Position numbers and translations under genes: made by a program
Source of the DNA: Benincasa hispida
Lineage: Eukaryota; Streptophyta; Magnoliopsida; Cucurbitales; Cucurbitaceae
Length of the DNA: 64,000 nt
Direction of reading: 5' to 3'
NCBI RefSeq assembly: GCF_009727055.1
Contig: NC_052354.1
Span: forward strand, 48,779,465-48,843,464
Notes under the pieces: model-generated
Databases searched by the model: none
What the model saw: only the letters and a program-made list of their open reading frames with translations
Told to the model about the DNA's origin: nothing
Shown: in pieces, positions 1 through 13,431 of the stretch
How the letters are laid out: every line of letters begins with the position of its first letter
How positions within the stretch are numbered: the first letter of the stretch is position 1

Positions 1-3000
1 AGTTATTAAAGGTAAACATTTAATTCCATAAAATATATATTGTTATGCATTATTGTCCACCCCCATTTAACATTTGAGATAATTACAACAAAAAAATTAT
101 CATATTCTAAAATTTCAATTTTTTTATTGATAAAACTATTTTTGGAATTCACTATGGAAGATATTGTAATTAGAGGAGGTTGCCTGTTCAAAGACAACTT
201 ATTTAAATGACGTGATGAAATAGTTTGTTTTAAAAAATCATTTTCATTTAAACTTTTGGAAAAAAAAAAAAGGTTTAAAACTAATGTATTTAGTTAAACT
301 TTCTCAAAAGTATACATATATATATATATATATGAGTTTGTTTAATTTACTATATATTAAAAGTGCCTTTATTAAGGTAACTATTAAATACTATGAATAA
401 ATAATTTTAAAACATTTTTATTGATTGAAGGTATCCCTAAATTGGATGCCAAATTGTCAAAGTTGGTTGCAAAATTGGTCACTAGAATTAGTCGTCAGTG
501 GTGACTACTAGAGTTGACAACATATGTCGACAAAAATATCGAGATATCAATTTTACAGAAATTTGGATGGAAGTATCGATAAAATAACGATTCGATGGAT
601 ATTTCTGTAAAAATTATAAAACCAAAAAATTCTAAAATAAATGTAAATTAGTATATGAACAATTTATGAATTTTAGTTAAGTTAGCATATCTATTATTTT
701 TATTATATTTACATTAGTGATGTTTTGTTGCTTGTTTTTTTTTTATATTTTGTGGATTTTTCTACAATATAATGGAAACATCAACTCACTCCTCATGTTG
801 ATATCGAACCCATAAAAAAGTAGAAATATCGACATGTCGATGGAAATTTAATATAATGAGTAAAGGTGAGGATATTTTGATAATTTTATGTAGATTATAC
901 AAAGTATGGAGAGATTAACTATTAAACATGCAAAAAAAATTATTTTTCTAAGTTTTGATTTCAAGTTTTTTTCTCAAAACCAATTTATTTCATAAACGCA
1001 TTTTTTAAAAAGTTAGATTTGAGTAGTTGTCAAACACTTTAATTTTTTTTTTTTCAAAATTATACGTCAATTAAATCAAACATATTCTAACGTTTTGTGT
1101 CAAGAGATGCATGATAATTAATAAATACATTTTTTTTTCTTTTTTTGACAATAGGATGTGATTGGAAATCAACCCTCAGACGTTGAAATTGAGAGTACAT
1201 ATTTAGTTTTGTTGGGCTCGTTTTAGCTAATTAACACAATTCTTTACCCCTAGACACCAAATTTATTTATTTTTAAAAATAGAATTTAATTCAGAGTGGT
1301 TTTTTTTCTTCTTATTTTTATAAACTACGAGAAAATAAATAAAAAATTGATTAAAAATGGGAGATTTTTTTTAATAAAAAAAAAAAAAAAAAAGTGGAGA
1401 TTCGAACCTATCAGAATCAGGTTGGACAATCATTTTCTGAAAAATTGACCTCACAGTTTTAATTGATAATTTTAACAATTTCATTAATGTAACTATAAAT
1501 TTTCAATTATGTAATTATAAAATTTTAATCAATCAATTATACCCTTTAGATTTATTTTTATTGTAATGAATAATATTTTTCAGATCTATCTTAAAAAAGA
1601 ATATTTTTCAGATTTATTTGTTCTTTGCACAATTTTTAAAATTCTAAGCATGTACTTGATTAGTTTATACTTGATTTCTTTTACTATTTTTATTAATAAA
1701 ATAATTTTACCTTATAAAGATAAAATGAATCACATCAAACTTTAAAAATTGTTAATGAAATAATTTCAATCAAAATTTTTAAATGGAAAAGAAAAAGTGA
1801 ATCTATTTTTAAAATTCCTATGTGCGTGTTTTTCAAATTTGTTGAAGATAAATCATTCTCTCTCTCTCTTCCATTTCATTTTAACATTTATGATACAACT
1901 TTTTTTTATTTCAAAAAAAAAAAAATTGAATTACAGAGTAACTCTGACCAACTTTTCTTGCTCTTAATCCATTTCCATGGGAAAAAGGTTTTCCTTTAAA
2001 AAAAATTGGATAACTTGTTATGTGTATTGACCACAAAGGTGGGATATCAAAAAGTTGCATCTACTTTAGAAAAAAGAATAATCTATTTCAAAATATGTGC
2101 ATCAGCATGCCCATTTTTTATTATTATTATTATTATTATTGAGGGATAAGTATGATATTTAATTTTAATATTAACCAAATTTAAATGAAGTTTTAATGCA
2201 ACTAAGAGTTTAAAAGTATAAATCTTTATGGACCTAAGCTAAAACAAAACTCAAATTTAATGCTAAAATTATAACATATTGAATACAGAAGATTAAATTG
2301 AAATCAGACTCAAAATTTAATGACTAATTGTATAAAATTTTGGAAACTGGGAATCAAATAAAAACTAGACCCAAATATTTAAGAACAAAATTGTTTTTTT
2401 TTTTTCTTTTTTTTTAGTAAACTTGAATCAAAGCATTGAGAAAAAAGTTATAAAATTATTGAGAAAATTTATTCTTTTAAATAAAGCCATTTGTTTTATA
2501 AATGCTTGAGAAAAATTAATAATGTGAAGGAGTGGAATTTTTAGTTGGGGAGGTCATGGTGGCTGTTATGGCTTTGTTTTTTTAATAGAAAGAAGAGAGT
2601 TGAATTGAGATCATGCATTTATGAGTGCTTGAATTAACTCATTTTTTCAAAAAAGAAAAATATTGGAGTTTCAAGTTTTCATGCTCCATTTATTATACTA
2701 CATAAATGAAAAAAATAATATTAATATGATCAATAAAAAGAAGTTAGGTTTAATCAATCAATATTCAAATCCATTCTTACTTAACTCAACTCGATTGTCT
2801 AATGCTTTATATTTATTCCATATTACATTTTAACAATAGAAGAAAAAAGTTAATTCTCTTTAAAAGTTCAAAAATTGAAATAGACGTTTGAAAAGTCTTA
2901 CAAGACCAAATTATATAATGTTGAAAGTTTAAATTTTATTTAAACCAAATTTTTTAAAGTTGAAAAAAAATGAAATACTTAAAGAGGGTGCTTTGATTAT

Positions 3001-3700
3001 AAAAAGGGAACAAAAGGAATAGGGCAAAAAGGTCTGAAATCAAGCATTGGATTTCATCAATTCAGATCTGATTGAATTGCCTTTTGGCTTTTGAGATGAA
3101 AAATCTTAGGGAAGAAAAAAGGAAATAATTTTTTAAAACTGAAACTTTGTGATTGTCATCATGAAATATTTGGTCCCACTCAACTTTGTGTTATCATTGA
3201 AAGATTTTTTTTAGTAAACTTTTGGTTGCTTTAGTAATACAAAAAAACTTATTTCAAGATTTTACTTTTTAAAATTATATTTTTCTTTTTCTGTAAAAAA
3301 TTCATTTTTTATTATTAAATCAAAATAATTTAGGTTGGGTTTGATAATCATTTTATTTTTTGTTTTTTATTTTTAAAAATTAAATCTATTTTCTCTTTTT
3401 TTTTTTTTTTTATCATGATTTATCTATTTCTTAAGTACATTAGTTGAATTCTTATTTAGATTCTAAAAACAAAAATATGTTTTTAAAAGTTGCTTTTTTT
3501 AGTTTAAAAAATTGGTTTGATTTTTAAAACTAATTGGTAAAAAATAGATAATAAATAAAGAAATTTAGAGGTGAAAGTAGTATTTATAAGCTTAATTAAG
3601 AAAAAAAACCAAACAATTACCTAACGGATCTTAAACTTTAATTTTTTTCGTTTTAGTTTTGCATAAAATTTGTATGAAAGATTTGTCCATCGTTACCCAT
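1..3700. other. AT-rich intergenic DNA, no gene seen
   Basis: No frame shows a recognisable protein or sustained coding character; the short ORFs are what AT-rich DNA gives by chance. Simple-sequence tracts are present: an AT dinucleotide run near 310-332, a TTA run near 2115-2141 and long A or T runs at 1375-1392 and 3397-3412. I see no terminal repeats that would define a mobile element. Remains of old elements too diverged to read by eye are likely but cannot be shown here. Confidence 0.6.
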
Positions 3701-3752
3701 TTACGTGATGAATAGGTGTTTGTATTATTATATATCTTTTTATCATTTTTGT

Positions 3753-3817
3753 GATAAATAGATATTTTTGGGGTGTTTGATAAATAGATATTTTTGGGGT
3801 GTTTGATAAATAGATAT
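3753..3817. repeat. 26-bp tandem repeat, 2.5 copies
   Basis: The unit GATAAATAGATATTTTTGGG plus GTGTTT occurs at 3753-3778 and 3779-3804, followed by a 13-bp partial copy. The full copies are identical, so this is a young minisatellite. No function is visible. Confidence 0.9.
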
Positions 3818-3985
3818 AAGTTGTTGGGTTGGGTGGGTATTTATTTATTACCATGTTTGTTAAGCCCATACATACAAATTGTGCGTTATTAAAATCACAT
3901 TTTTTACCCACTCAAAACTAACCCTAAAAACCAGTTATATTTTCATTTTCTTCTCTCTTCCCTCATCTTCGCCATTTGGTCCTCC

Positions 3986-4020
<35 letters not shown>

Positions 4021-4058
4021 CGTCTAATCTTTAAAATTTACACTTATTTAGCTAACAA

Positions 4059-4154
4059 ATGATGATTTGGTTCAATGTTTTTGTTGGATTTCGATCGATG
4101 TTATATTATGTTATGTTATATCTGAGGCCCTCACTGTGTTATATTATAAGTATN

Positions 4155-4185
<31 letters not shown>

Positions 4186-4318
4186 CGTCAAACCTTTGGA
4201 ACACCACTTTACACAAATTTGATATGATGATTTGGTTCAATGTTTTTGTTGGATTTCGATCGATGTTATATTATGTTATGTTATATCTGAGGCCCTCACT
4301 GTGTTATATTATAAGTAT
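4059..4318. repeat. Direct 95-bp duplication flanking a long T run and an N
   Basis: The 95 bases at 4059-4153 recur without visible change at 4224-4318. Between them lie the only ambiguous base of the window (N at 4154) and a T run of about 29 bases. A similar T run followed by ATCGTC precedes each copy, but the roughly 40 bases between T run and copy differ. A local assembly error at a homopolymer is as likely as a real tandem duplication. A long ORF crossing the N is therefore not a gene. Confidence 0.85.
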
Positions 4319-4319
4319 T

Positions 4320-7300
4320 GAAAAGAACATATATTTTGTGATTTTTTTTTTAAACAACCACATGTTCGGTCGTTTCATATTATTTTTGTGATCTTATGAA
4401 AAATGTTGTACTACGTCACATTCTCATATCATAATCAAATGAAAGGTAATTATCCTATACAATTTCAATTCCAAATATACTGTCCATATTATATAAAAAT
4501 AAATGGTATGATATGTGAAATAATAATGTTAAGTTAACAAGATTCAATATATATACATACAATATACCAATTAGTAATTGGGATAATTACCTTCAATATA
4601 TATACATACAATATACAATATACTAATTAATTGAGCAGCAATATGAAATGTATTTTGTTAGTATGTTTTACAGATTGAAGAGAATTATAATTATTATAGT
4701 TTTTAAAAGAATATATGAAAAATAATCTATTATGTTCTACAAATTGAGATTGTCCAGTTTATGTCATAAATAATTTGAGAAAATACGTGTATATCTGAAA
4801 ATTAATCAACAATAGCAAAACATAAAACTAAAAAAATAAAAGAATGAAATAAAAAACAAAAAAAAAATAGAACTAATCTCATTCACAAAAACTACATCAG
4901 ATCCCCCAACTCAATTTAACTTTACACAACAAACACAGACAATAATTATTAATTCGACTCAACAAACAGACAATTTAACTTCTCACATAATTTAACTCTT
5001 CAGATAATAATTACTAACTCAACTCAACTCTTTACTTTTATCACGCACCAAACACGTCTTTTATGGTTTTTTTTTTCTGTCTTTTTTATTTTACGTATTT
5101 TCATGTTTTGAAAGAGAGAGAAAAAAAAAAACAAAATTGGTAGATTATCATTATCATTATTATTTTAAATAGTAAATTGTCCTTATTTTTTATTGTTGTT
5201 TTTATTTTTCATGGAGAAATGATATAAAGTTGCATTTGGTAACTCATTGACTGGATTTTGTTCTCTACATTTTATATTAAAAAGTTTCTACTTTACATCT
5301 AGTCTGTAAAAAGGATATTTTAAAAATAATATTGCCAAAAAATAAGAGAAATACTATTTCTAATTAAACTTATAAAAGTAAAAAGAGAGTAATCATTAAA
5401 AGGCATTTAGAGATATGAAATAAATACCACATTTCTGGTATTCATTTTTGCCTTTTATTGGAAGTAAATATCTGAATATTACTTTTTTTAGTTTGCTTTC
5501 TAGCATTTGAAATAATTTTTGAATCTAAGCCATATTTTCATATTTATTAACTTTGGACCATTTACTTTTTATTGAGTTGTCGAATATATTCGATTGATGT
5601 ATAATATGCATAAATAACAAAAAGATATATAGTTGCAATTTCCTTCCATCCCAATTATACTAAAAAATAAAAACAATGAAAACTCAACTACAATTTCTTT
5701 TTTAAAAAAACATATTTTAATAAAAAACAAATTAATTTTGACTCATTTAAACATAGTTTAACTTGTTTGAATATTAAAGTTCTTTTAAAATTTGTAGATT
5801 TGAATTATCGCTTTTTTATTACGTATACCTTTACATTATGGTTGCAAGCTTAAATTTTCACTTCTATATAGTTTAATATTTATAATGTTTTGTTCATCAT
5901 TCTTTTATTTTTATGATTTAGTCTATATATATTTTTATAAATTAAATGTAATGAGTAAATCATTGAATTATAATTTTTATTAGAAAAATGTAGCATTTTT
6001 TTAAAAAATATAACGTTTCACGGGGATAAGAATTCAAGCTAAATAAGGAAACTATAAACATCCTATTTAGTTGAGTTACCGGATTAAAATCAAAATTTTG
6101 ATTATTTTCATAAAATATGGATAAGCGAATAAAATCAATAAATTTCAAACATTTCAAAATCAAATGCAATTCAATTATCAAAAATATCTTGTCGTAATTG
6201 AGATTTTTAACCTACAAAAGTACCACTAAAACATTATGAAAACAAATATAGTAACTAAAAATACATTAGAAAAGAGGGAAGAGGGGGGTGGAAACAAGAC
6301 ACTAAGAAAGTGTTTCAAGTTTTAACCTTTGTTAATGAGATGAAATGAGGGGGTCACTGTTAGTTAACAAGTGGATGAAAATGAAGCAAACCAAATAGTT
6401 AGTTGAGAATTTAAGAAAACTTGGAGAAAAGGGAAACTCTAGAGAATAGAGAGGTAGAGAGGTGGGTGAGACCAATAAAAGCCACTTTAGCTAATGACTA
6501 TTTACTTTTAGAAAATTAGTGGAAAGTTTGGCAACAAAAAAATAGTTAAAATCTTTCTCATCTAGTAAGCTCACAATTGGATAATGTCAATTCCTAAATC
6601 CTTTTCTCAATCTCCTTAATTCCCAATCGTTTAGCCATACAATGTCTATCTTTCCAAAATAATAACAACAACAAAATAAACTAGATTTCAATTATCCAAT
6701 GTACAAACATCTATTAATGAGGCAGATATTGTCAAATTTAAGAGAAAAAAGTCTATGGATTTTAAATAACGCGATATTTTTTAATTAATTGCTTTAAAAT
6801 GTAGAGGACAATGACGGTTCTCGATGCTTTCATAGTTGTGGAACAAGATGTTGAAATAGTCGACCATTAACTCTTACACCCTTTGCAATAGATGTTAAAA
6901 CGTAGAATCCCTCATTCTAGGATATGCTAAATTGATATTCCCGGTTGGACATGCATCTGAATGAAAGAAACCACTAGGATACATCAAATGAGTAATCCTA
7001 CCATCCAAAATAGTAACCAGTGTTGGTAGGCCACGAGTCAAATGGACTCCATCCACGAGTAAAAAATACGGTAGGTATGGTAATTGATAGATATAAAAAA
7101 GTGCATGTTTTCACAATCTATTTTTCTCTAGTAAAAAGACATGTAGTATGATTGTTTGACCCTAAAATGACTTTGAAAAGAGAAAAATTCATGTCTTTAA
7201 TTAGTTATAAGCAAGTTTAGAGTGATATGGATAAATTTTGTGAGCATTTAGAGGCTATTTTGTTTTGTTTTTTGTTTTTTGTTTTTTTTTTTTTTGTTTG

Positions 7301-8050
7301 CAGGAATAGTATATGATGCGATCACATTAGGTCAACGATGCGGCTACATCGCAGGCCCTAAAACAAGAAAAAAAATTTCTACAACAGTTCGAATTTTGTA
7401 GATATTTCACTTCCAAGTCGTTCTTTGAACCATAAATCAATTAGGGTTTCATGAAGCATGGATTTCACAATTACCGAAATTAATTAGGGTTTCATGGAGT
7501 TGTTCTTTGACCTTGATATCTAATATCTCTTCAAACACGAAAGTTCTTCTAGAGAGATGACTTCTTTATATTAACCTTACCTGTGAGAACGTGTTATAGA
7601 ATGAGATTCACCTTGAGAAGGATTGAATCCATCTTAGAAGGGGCTGAATATTGAATAATGAAGAATAAAGTGCTCTATTGGTGAAAAGTTTCCTAATATT
7701 AAGCCCAATTATAAAATTAATAAAGGTTTTTTTGGTGAGAACCAAGGTCGAACACAGGGACTTTGTATTGGATAATTGTTAAATTTAATAAGATGGACGC
7801 ATATACAAGTTTATGAAATTAGTGCGTTGATGTATGTGTTTATACAGCTAGAATACTAAATTAATTACAAGCTTTACGTGGAATGGAGGAAAGTGAATGT
7901 GAAGAGATATTATGGAGGTGTGATGCGTTGAATTGATAATGATGGTGATGTGTGGAAAGTATGAATAGTGAAGATGTTGTGTGGAATGAAGTGTTTACAA
8001 TACAAATGAACGCAACTTGCAGTGAAGAATGTAGGAATTCAGTTGATGAA
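4320..8050. other. Intergenic DNA without recognised genes
   Basis: AT-rich sequence with scattered short repeats, for example TTCAATATATATACATACAA seen twice near 4543 and 4591, and a TTAGGGTTTCATG motif twice near 7440-7500. ORFs here are short and low-complexity. A stretch of open minus-strand frame near 6895-7062 did not match a family I recognise. Nothing is annotated as a gene. Confidence 0.5.
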
Positions 8051-8052
8051 AT

Positions 8053-8120
8053 AGGGTTGAGAAGGTTGACTAATAACCACATAAGTAGGGTTGAGAAGGT
8101 TCACTAATAACCACATAAGT
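8053..8120. repeat. 34-bp tandem duplication
   Basis: Two head-to-tail 34-bp units (8053-8086 and 8087-8120) begin AGGGTTGAGAAGGTT and differ at a single base. They lie in non-coding sequence and look like a recent slippage or replication duplication. Confidence 0.9.
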
Positions 8121-8354
8121 TGTACAATCCAAATTTTCAGAAAAAATTTATTTAATTTTCTTAAATTATATTGTAAAGTTAAGACAAAATTGAGTTAGTG
8201 TGTTTAAATAATTCAATTTCTATTAGTGCGATAAGGAATTAGGGATTTGTTTGAAATTAATTAAAGGATTTGGAAAGATTCGGTTTTATTTGAATTAAAT
8301 TTTATTGTTGAATTTATATTTGGAATTGAATAAGGTTTGTTTTTAAATATAGAA

Positions 8355-8570
8355 AAATAAACTAAAATATTTACAAAATATGGCAAAATTTTAGAACTAT
8401 CAATGATAGACACTAATAGACTTCTATTTGTGTCTATTGATGTTGATAATTGTAACATCCACGATCTGCAATTCACAATAACATCTACATGTCTATCAAT
8501 GCCTATCATTGATAATTCTAAAATTTTGTATTTTTTCAAATAGTTTTACCATTTGAAATAATTTTCTATT
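8355..8570. mobile_element. MULE-type MITE carrying the palindromic TGATAGACA repeat
   Basis: The two halves are inverted copies. The arm at 8385-8409 (starts AAAATTTTAGAACTATCAAT) matches the reverse complement of 8503-8527 at 24 of 25 positions, and weaker inverted similarity runs outward to about 8355 and 8570. The core holds the same TATCA/TGATAGACA units that fill the MULE at 20-32 kb, so I infer a small non-autonomous relative of that element. The exact ends and the 9-bp target duplication expected of Mutator-like elements could not be fixed. Confidence 0.65.
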
Positions 8571-8794
8571 GAATAATTGGATTAAAATAACTTTTTTTAG
8601 TTGAAATAGATGGTTGAGATTTGATTTTTTTGGAATTTAAATCTAAGTTGGGATTTAAGAAGGAAAAAGGAATATGTATATATATTTAATTAAAATCCAA
8701 TTAGGATTTGGATTTAGGGGTTTTACTTATATATATTTACATATTAGGTTTTAAAATTTGATATTAAGAGAAGAAAAAGGAAAAAAAGGGTAAA

Positions 8795-9120
8795 TTGAAA
8801 AGGTGTTCTCTCTCGCTCTCTCCTTATGTTTCGCAGATGTTGAAGTCGTCGCGCGTCTTCATTCCTTCCGTTAGAGGTGTGTGTCGTCCAGCCTTAGTAG
8901 CCACCGCTTCTCAGTTCTCTTCTAGACGCCGCCACCAACACCAGCCAGCACATCACACTGGTGCCAATGATCGCCCTGCACGCCAGTCTGCGGTCATCCC
9001 GCTGTTTTGCTCATGCGCCAGCCATTTCCGATCAGGAAGCCACCGCTTCTGTACCTTGTCAACGTTGTAGCATGCTGGTCTCCATGCATCGCTCTTAGCC
9101 GCCACCGGTCGCAGTCTTGA
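8795..9120. other. GC-richer patch of unknown nature
   Basis: Base composition rises here and a 91-codon open frame runs on + (8795-9070), rich in Ser, Arg and His. It has no domain I recognise and no splice context supporting a gene. It is followed by short GATCGTTTAG/CGATCGTCTAG-like motifs resembling those inside the solo LTR at 22 kb, so it may be part of an LTR or a captured fragment. Confidence 0.3.
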
Positions 9121-9499
9121 CCTGTTCCACCAATTAATGTATCTGTTCTACCAAAATGTTTGATCGTTTAGATGAAATATACGATGTAGTAAAAGGTCAG
9201 TGATCGTCTATACGACCATTTAGTAAAAACTTGACGCTAAGCTTTAGGAAAAGGTAGGTAATCCTTTAGAAAGAAGCGCATGCATGTAAACAATCGTCTA
9301 GTAAACTCGAGCAATCATATAGTCTCTGATTTTACTAAGCGATGGGCAGCAAAACACACGTGAGCAATTAACCATGTTCTTTGCAAAATGAAAACAATTT
9401 TCATTTTATTCTTCAGTTACAAAAAACCGAATGAAACTTTCCACTAACGCATAGTTACAGAGAAAACGGCGGCCAATTATCCCATAATTACCAAAATAA

Positions 9500-10777
9500 A
9501 AAATAAAAAATATAATCATATTATATTCATTAACCTATAATTTAATATCATATATCTACCATAGTGTTTTCTCCTCCACTAGATATAAATCATATTTATA
9601 TCCAATTTCCTCCCATTAATGTATCTTATACATAAAGTCAATCATATCATATATAATTAACAAGTTCAATCATATTATATACAATCGAACTTTCTCTTGC
9701 CAATTTGAATATTTCAAATTGACCAAAAAACTAATTCTCAACTTGAATCTATTGAGCTACCAATGGGATTTTATAAACCTATGACTCGAAACTCCAATAC
9801 ATGAATAGCTGACTAAACTCTTTAGCCACGAAATCCACCATCCGTTAATTGGCAAGCATTCCACTAAAGACCGACAACTGAACTCTTCTTACCACAGATA
9901 TATTTCTGTGTCAGTTGGATATCACCAATCAATAGTACGATAACCCTTCATAGATGCTCATAAGTACAGCTGAGCCAATTTACTGTTTTGCCCCTGTAGT
10001 TACATCAACTCCTTAAATACCGCTGATTCCTCTAATGAACAATACAACATAGTCCTACTATGTGTGGACACCTCTCGATCCATGAGAAGATGTGTGTCGC
10101 CACATCGTTCAAGCTCCAAGATCAGCCCTTAAGGGCAAATAAGTGAATTCCATCTTGTGTAGTAGAGTTCCTAGCTCTCAAATCAGACGAATCCCCAAAG
10201 TGGTAGGTTTGAGTCAGTAATCTAGCCACTTACACCCATACAAATCAAATGACCGCCCTCAAAGGCAAAAGTTCCCAACTCACTTAGGATTGAGGTCATG
10301 TTACCTATGGTCATCCTAGTGAAGTGAAGTCTTTGTCATGAACGGTGTTATATAACAAGCCGTTAACACTTCGTGGTCAGGTCTTATACAAACTCTTTGT
10401 ATAGAACGCCCCGCTCGCATGTCCCTACATGAATGATCAGGATCAGACCATCTGTAGCAAGTCACAACACTTGTAACTATTCTACAAAGCAGGCCGCATC
10501 CATAGTGTTACCAGGATAAGGTTTTCCTCCTATATCCATATACTACAAACCATTTTGGTTATCACTTAAGACATGATCCACTTGTATGTCACCATATACA
10601 TGCTTAAGTTACATAATGACAACCAAGGATTTTAGTTTATTGGTTTGTGGTAAAGCAAATAAAACATCCAATGTGCAAAGTCAAGAAATGAAGTAAATAT
10701 CATATATTATACATTACAAGTGTTCGTACAAAATGTGTTTATAAACTACAGGACACGAGACTTAGGGCATCATCCCC
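9500..10777 (-). mobile_element. LTR-like sequence, copy A (diverged pair)
   Basis: About 1.2 kb of non-coding sequence here is collinear with 11600-12560: shared runs include AGCTGAGCCA, TCTAATGAACAA, TCCATAGTGT and GATAAGGT in the same order. On the minus strand the right-hand end reads TGTTGGGGATGATGCC, a TG start as expected for an LTR, placing its 5-prime end near 10777. The far end is not defined; it may reach to about 8840. No protein-coding domain is seen in it, so this is a solo LTR or LTR fragment. Confidence 0.5.
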
Positions 10778-10799
10778 AACATAAACATACTTTAAAAAT

Positions 10800-12679
10800 T
10801 AGGAATTTAATCCTACAGAGAAAAGGAAGTCACTTACTTTCATTGATAACTCAAATGGAAAAATGCCAATTCTCCTTTGGGATGGATTTCTCGAACACCA
10901 CCACTTGGGAACCTTCCTATTCTCTGAGTAATTGTGGTATTGGTTTGTGGGAACCAATCTCAAAGTTGATTTCTTTTCTAGAACGATTCTTTGATCAACA
11001 TATTTCTTTTTTCTTTTTGCGGGTTTAATCAACCAATGGAGAGAGAGGAAAACGTGGGAGCTATCCCATGTTTCTGATAACTCCCCTACGTTGGAGTTAT
11101 TTATTCGATTTAATAAAATCAAATAATTAATTTAATTTATTAATTTAGAATAATTAATAATTACTTAACTCTATTTTAGTTAATAACTTCATTTAAATCA
11201 TATTTAAACGATCATCTCTCACATAATCTATAGTTTTAATTCAATTAATTTAATCAAATCAAATCAAATCAAATAATTAATTAATTCTCCAATTAATTAA
11301 TTACAGAATTAAATATCATATTTAATTTAACTTAATATTTGGATCATATTCAATTGTATTTCTCTCATAACCTATAGTTTTAATGTTTATCTAATACACA
11401 TTAATTCTAACTTATAGTTTTAATATGAATCTAATTCACATTAAATTAATATCTGAACTCCTTCAAATATTTAATTCTCTGATAAATTAATTTTTGAATC
11501 ATATTCAAAATTCAATTTATATTATAAAGTTTAATTAAAATATAAACTTTATATTATAATGTATCATCATACATTATACTATTTTCCTAAGTGAATTTGA
11601 ACATTTCAAACTCTATTCAAGCCATAATTATCTCAATACCCTTTACGAGCTAGGAATGAGACCTCATGGACCTATAGATTAGAAGCTCCAATGACATGAG
11701 ATTAATTGACTAAACTCATTAACCCCATTAATCAATATTCATTAATTGTGGGTACACTCTACTAAAAATCCACAATTGCACTCTTCTCACTACATATATG
11801 TTTCTATGTCCACGGATACAGACCAATAACAGTAGGTTAGTCCTTCATGATTGTTCATAACATCAGCTGAGCCAAAATTATCGTTTCTCCTGAGTTACCT
11901 CGTTATCCTTAAGTATCAGTGCTTTTCTAATGAACAACTTGTTTATGGTCCAATCAGAAACCACTCTCAGGCCAGTGAGAGGGTAGAGTCCTTTGTTCAA
12001 TTCCTGGAGACACTACTTAAGGAAGCACTCATCTACTTACCCTATAGTCAGGAAGGAGTAAAATTCATCTTGTATTATTATGTTTCCAGCTCCTCACTCA
12101 GTATTGTCCCCAAAATGGTAGACATATTGAGTTAGTGAACTAGCGACTCTCATCCATACAAACCAAAGAACAATACCTCGTGAATAGGAGTTCATAATAC
12201 ACACAAGATTAATACTAAGTTGCCTAGGTCATCCTATTCAAATAGGAACTTAACTAGTCAACGAAGTTACATCTAGTGGTTATTATTTTGCGGTCCAGTC
12301 TTATGCAAACTCATTGCATAGGATACCTCCATTCGCATGTCACTTACATGAATGCATTGTATCATTGTGTTAGTATCAAATACACAGTGGGTCGTATCCA
12401 TAGTGTCACTACGATAAGGTACCCCGCCTTATCTTATACTATAGATCCTTTAGGTTGTATCTTGAATATTGATCCACATATGTCTCCACATATGTCTCCA
12501 CATACAACTCAAGACTCATAAAATTTCCTAGAATGTTAGTTTATTGGATTTAGGGTTAGTAAAACAAAATAAATACAATACAATTAATAACATTTATTGA
12601 AATAACATCAATAACTCTTTATTGATGATAGTCAATTATTTACATTTTCTATCTACGAGTTTAAGACATAAAATTCAAC
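10800..12679 (-). mobile_element. LTR-like sequence, copy B (diverged pair)
   Basis: Collinear with the preceding copy over roughly 1 kb but clearly diverged, so it belongs to a related family rather than being its partner from one recent insertion. On the minus strand it would start TGTTGAATTTTATGTC at 12679. The inner part has overlapping ORFs on both strands near 10720-11122 and 11851-12135 that resemble nothing known; I treat them as chance. The left boundary is approximate and no target-site duplication was found. Confidence 0.5.
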
Positions 12680-12689
12680 ACAGACTGGG

Positions 12690-13431
12690 ATGGACCCCTC
12701 TCATGCAAGGCGATGCTGAATGGAAAAAAACGTGAGAAAAGTGATGTCGAACTGGCCTATCATCGAGTCATGGATAAGCAATCATCCGGCTGGGAAGTTC
12801 TTCCCTAGTGTGATGTCATTTAAAATGTTGAAAGTGCGCTTTGGCTAAAGCATAAGGTTAGATTTCATGTGTTTGTGGAGGGGGGCGAGTAAAAAATCAT
12901 AAAGACGGCCATGAATATAAAAAAAACTCTTTTCTTTTTCCCTAATTTCCTTTTTAGTTTTCTTTTCAAAGAGAATTTTAATTGTTTAAATAGTTGTATG
13001 AATTGAGACGTAAATGCCCTACAATATTTGTTGTAAAAATAGTTCATTAGCCTATTTGTAAGGGAAAAAAAGGATATTTGGACAAATGTGTAAAATATAT
13101 CCAAAGTCCATTTTTAGAAGCAAAATTGCTAATGAAAGTTCCCGTAATTCCAAGGGCCATTTGTAAACCAGCCCAAAAACATTGCAGGCCCACTAAACAG
13201 GCCCATAAGAGAGCTCCATTGGATCCTCCGTTCCCGTACTTTGTCCATATTGTTCCTTGTTATTTTATTCCGAAATAAACAAAAGGAAAAAAAAAAAAAA
13301 AAATCCACAAACAAGCTGCCTATTTAAGCTCTTGCAACGGCCACGAACTTGCTCGCTTTGCTTTCTCCGTCCCATTTCCACTTTTCGCCACTCCAAATTC
13401 TCTCTCCCTTTTTCTCTCTACCAGTCCATCA
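12690..13431 (+). promoter_or_regulatory. Upstream region and 5-prime UTR of the ACP gene
   Basis: About 740 bases lie between the LTR-like copy and the ACP start codon. A TATA-like CTATTTAAG at 13319-13327 sits about 105 bases before the ATG, and a CT-rich leader (TTCTCTCTCCCTTTTTCTCT, 13398-13417) follows, typical of plant 5-prime UTRs. The transcription start is inferred at about 13350. No other promoter element is claimed. Confidence 0.5.

Noticed and set aside
1393..1430. tRNA-like B-box GATTCGAACC
   Set aside because: No A box at the right distance and no cloverleaf could be formed; similar words near 48050 are equally isolated. No tRNA gene or SINE is called.
4059..4391. 110-codon ORF on +
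   Set aside because: It runs through the N, a long T run and the duplicated 95-bp block; a Phe homopolymer in the middle shows it is an artefact.
6895..7062. Minus-strand open frame of about 55 codons
   Set aside because: It does not match a domain I recognise and has no start, splice sites or partner exons.
8795..9070. 91-codon ORF in GC-richer DNA
   Set aside because: No family, no splice support, and composition similar to nearby repetitive sequence; listed only as an unknown patch.
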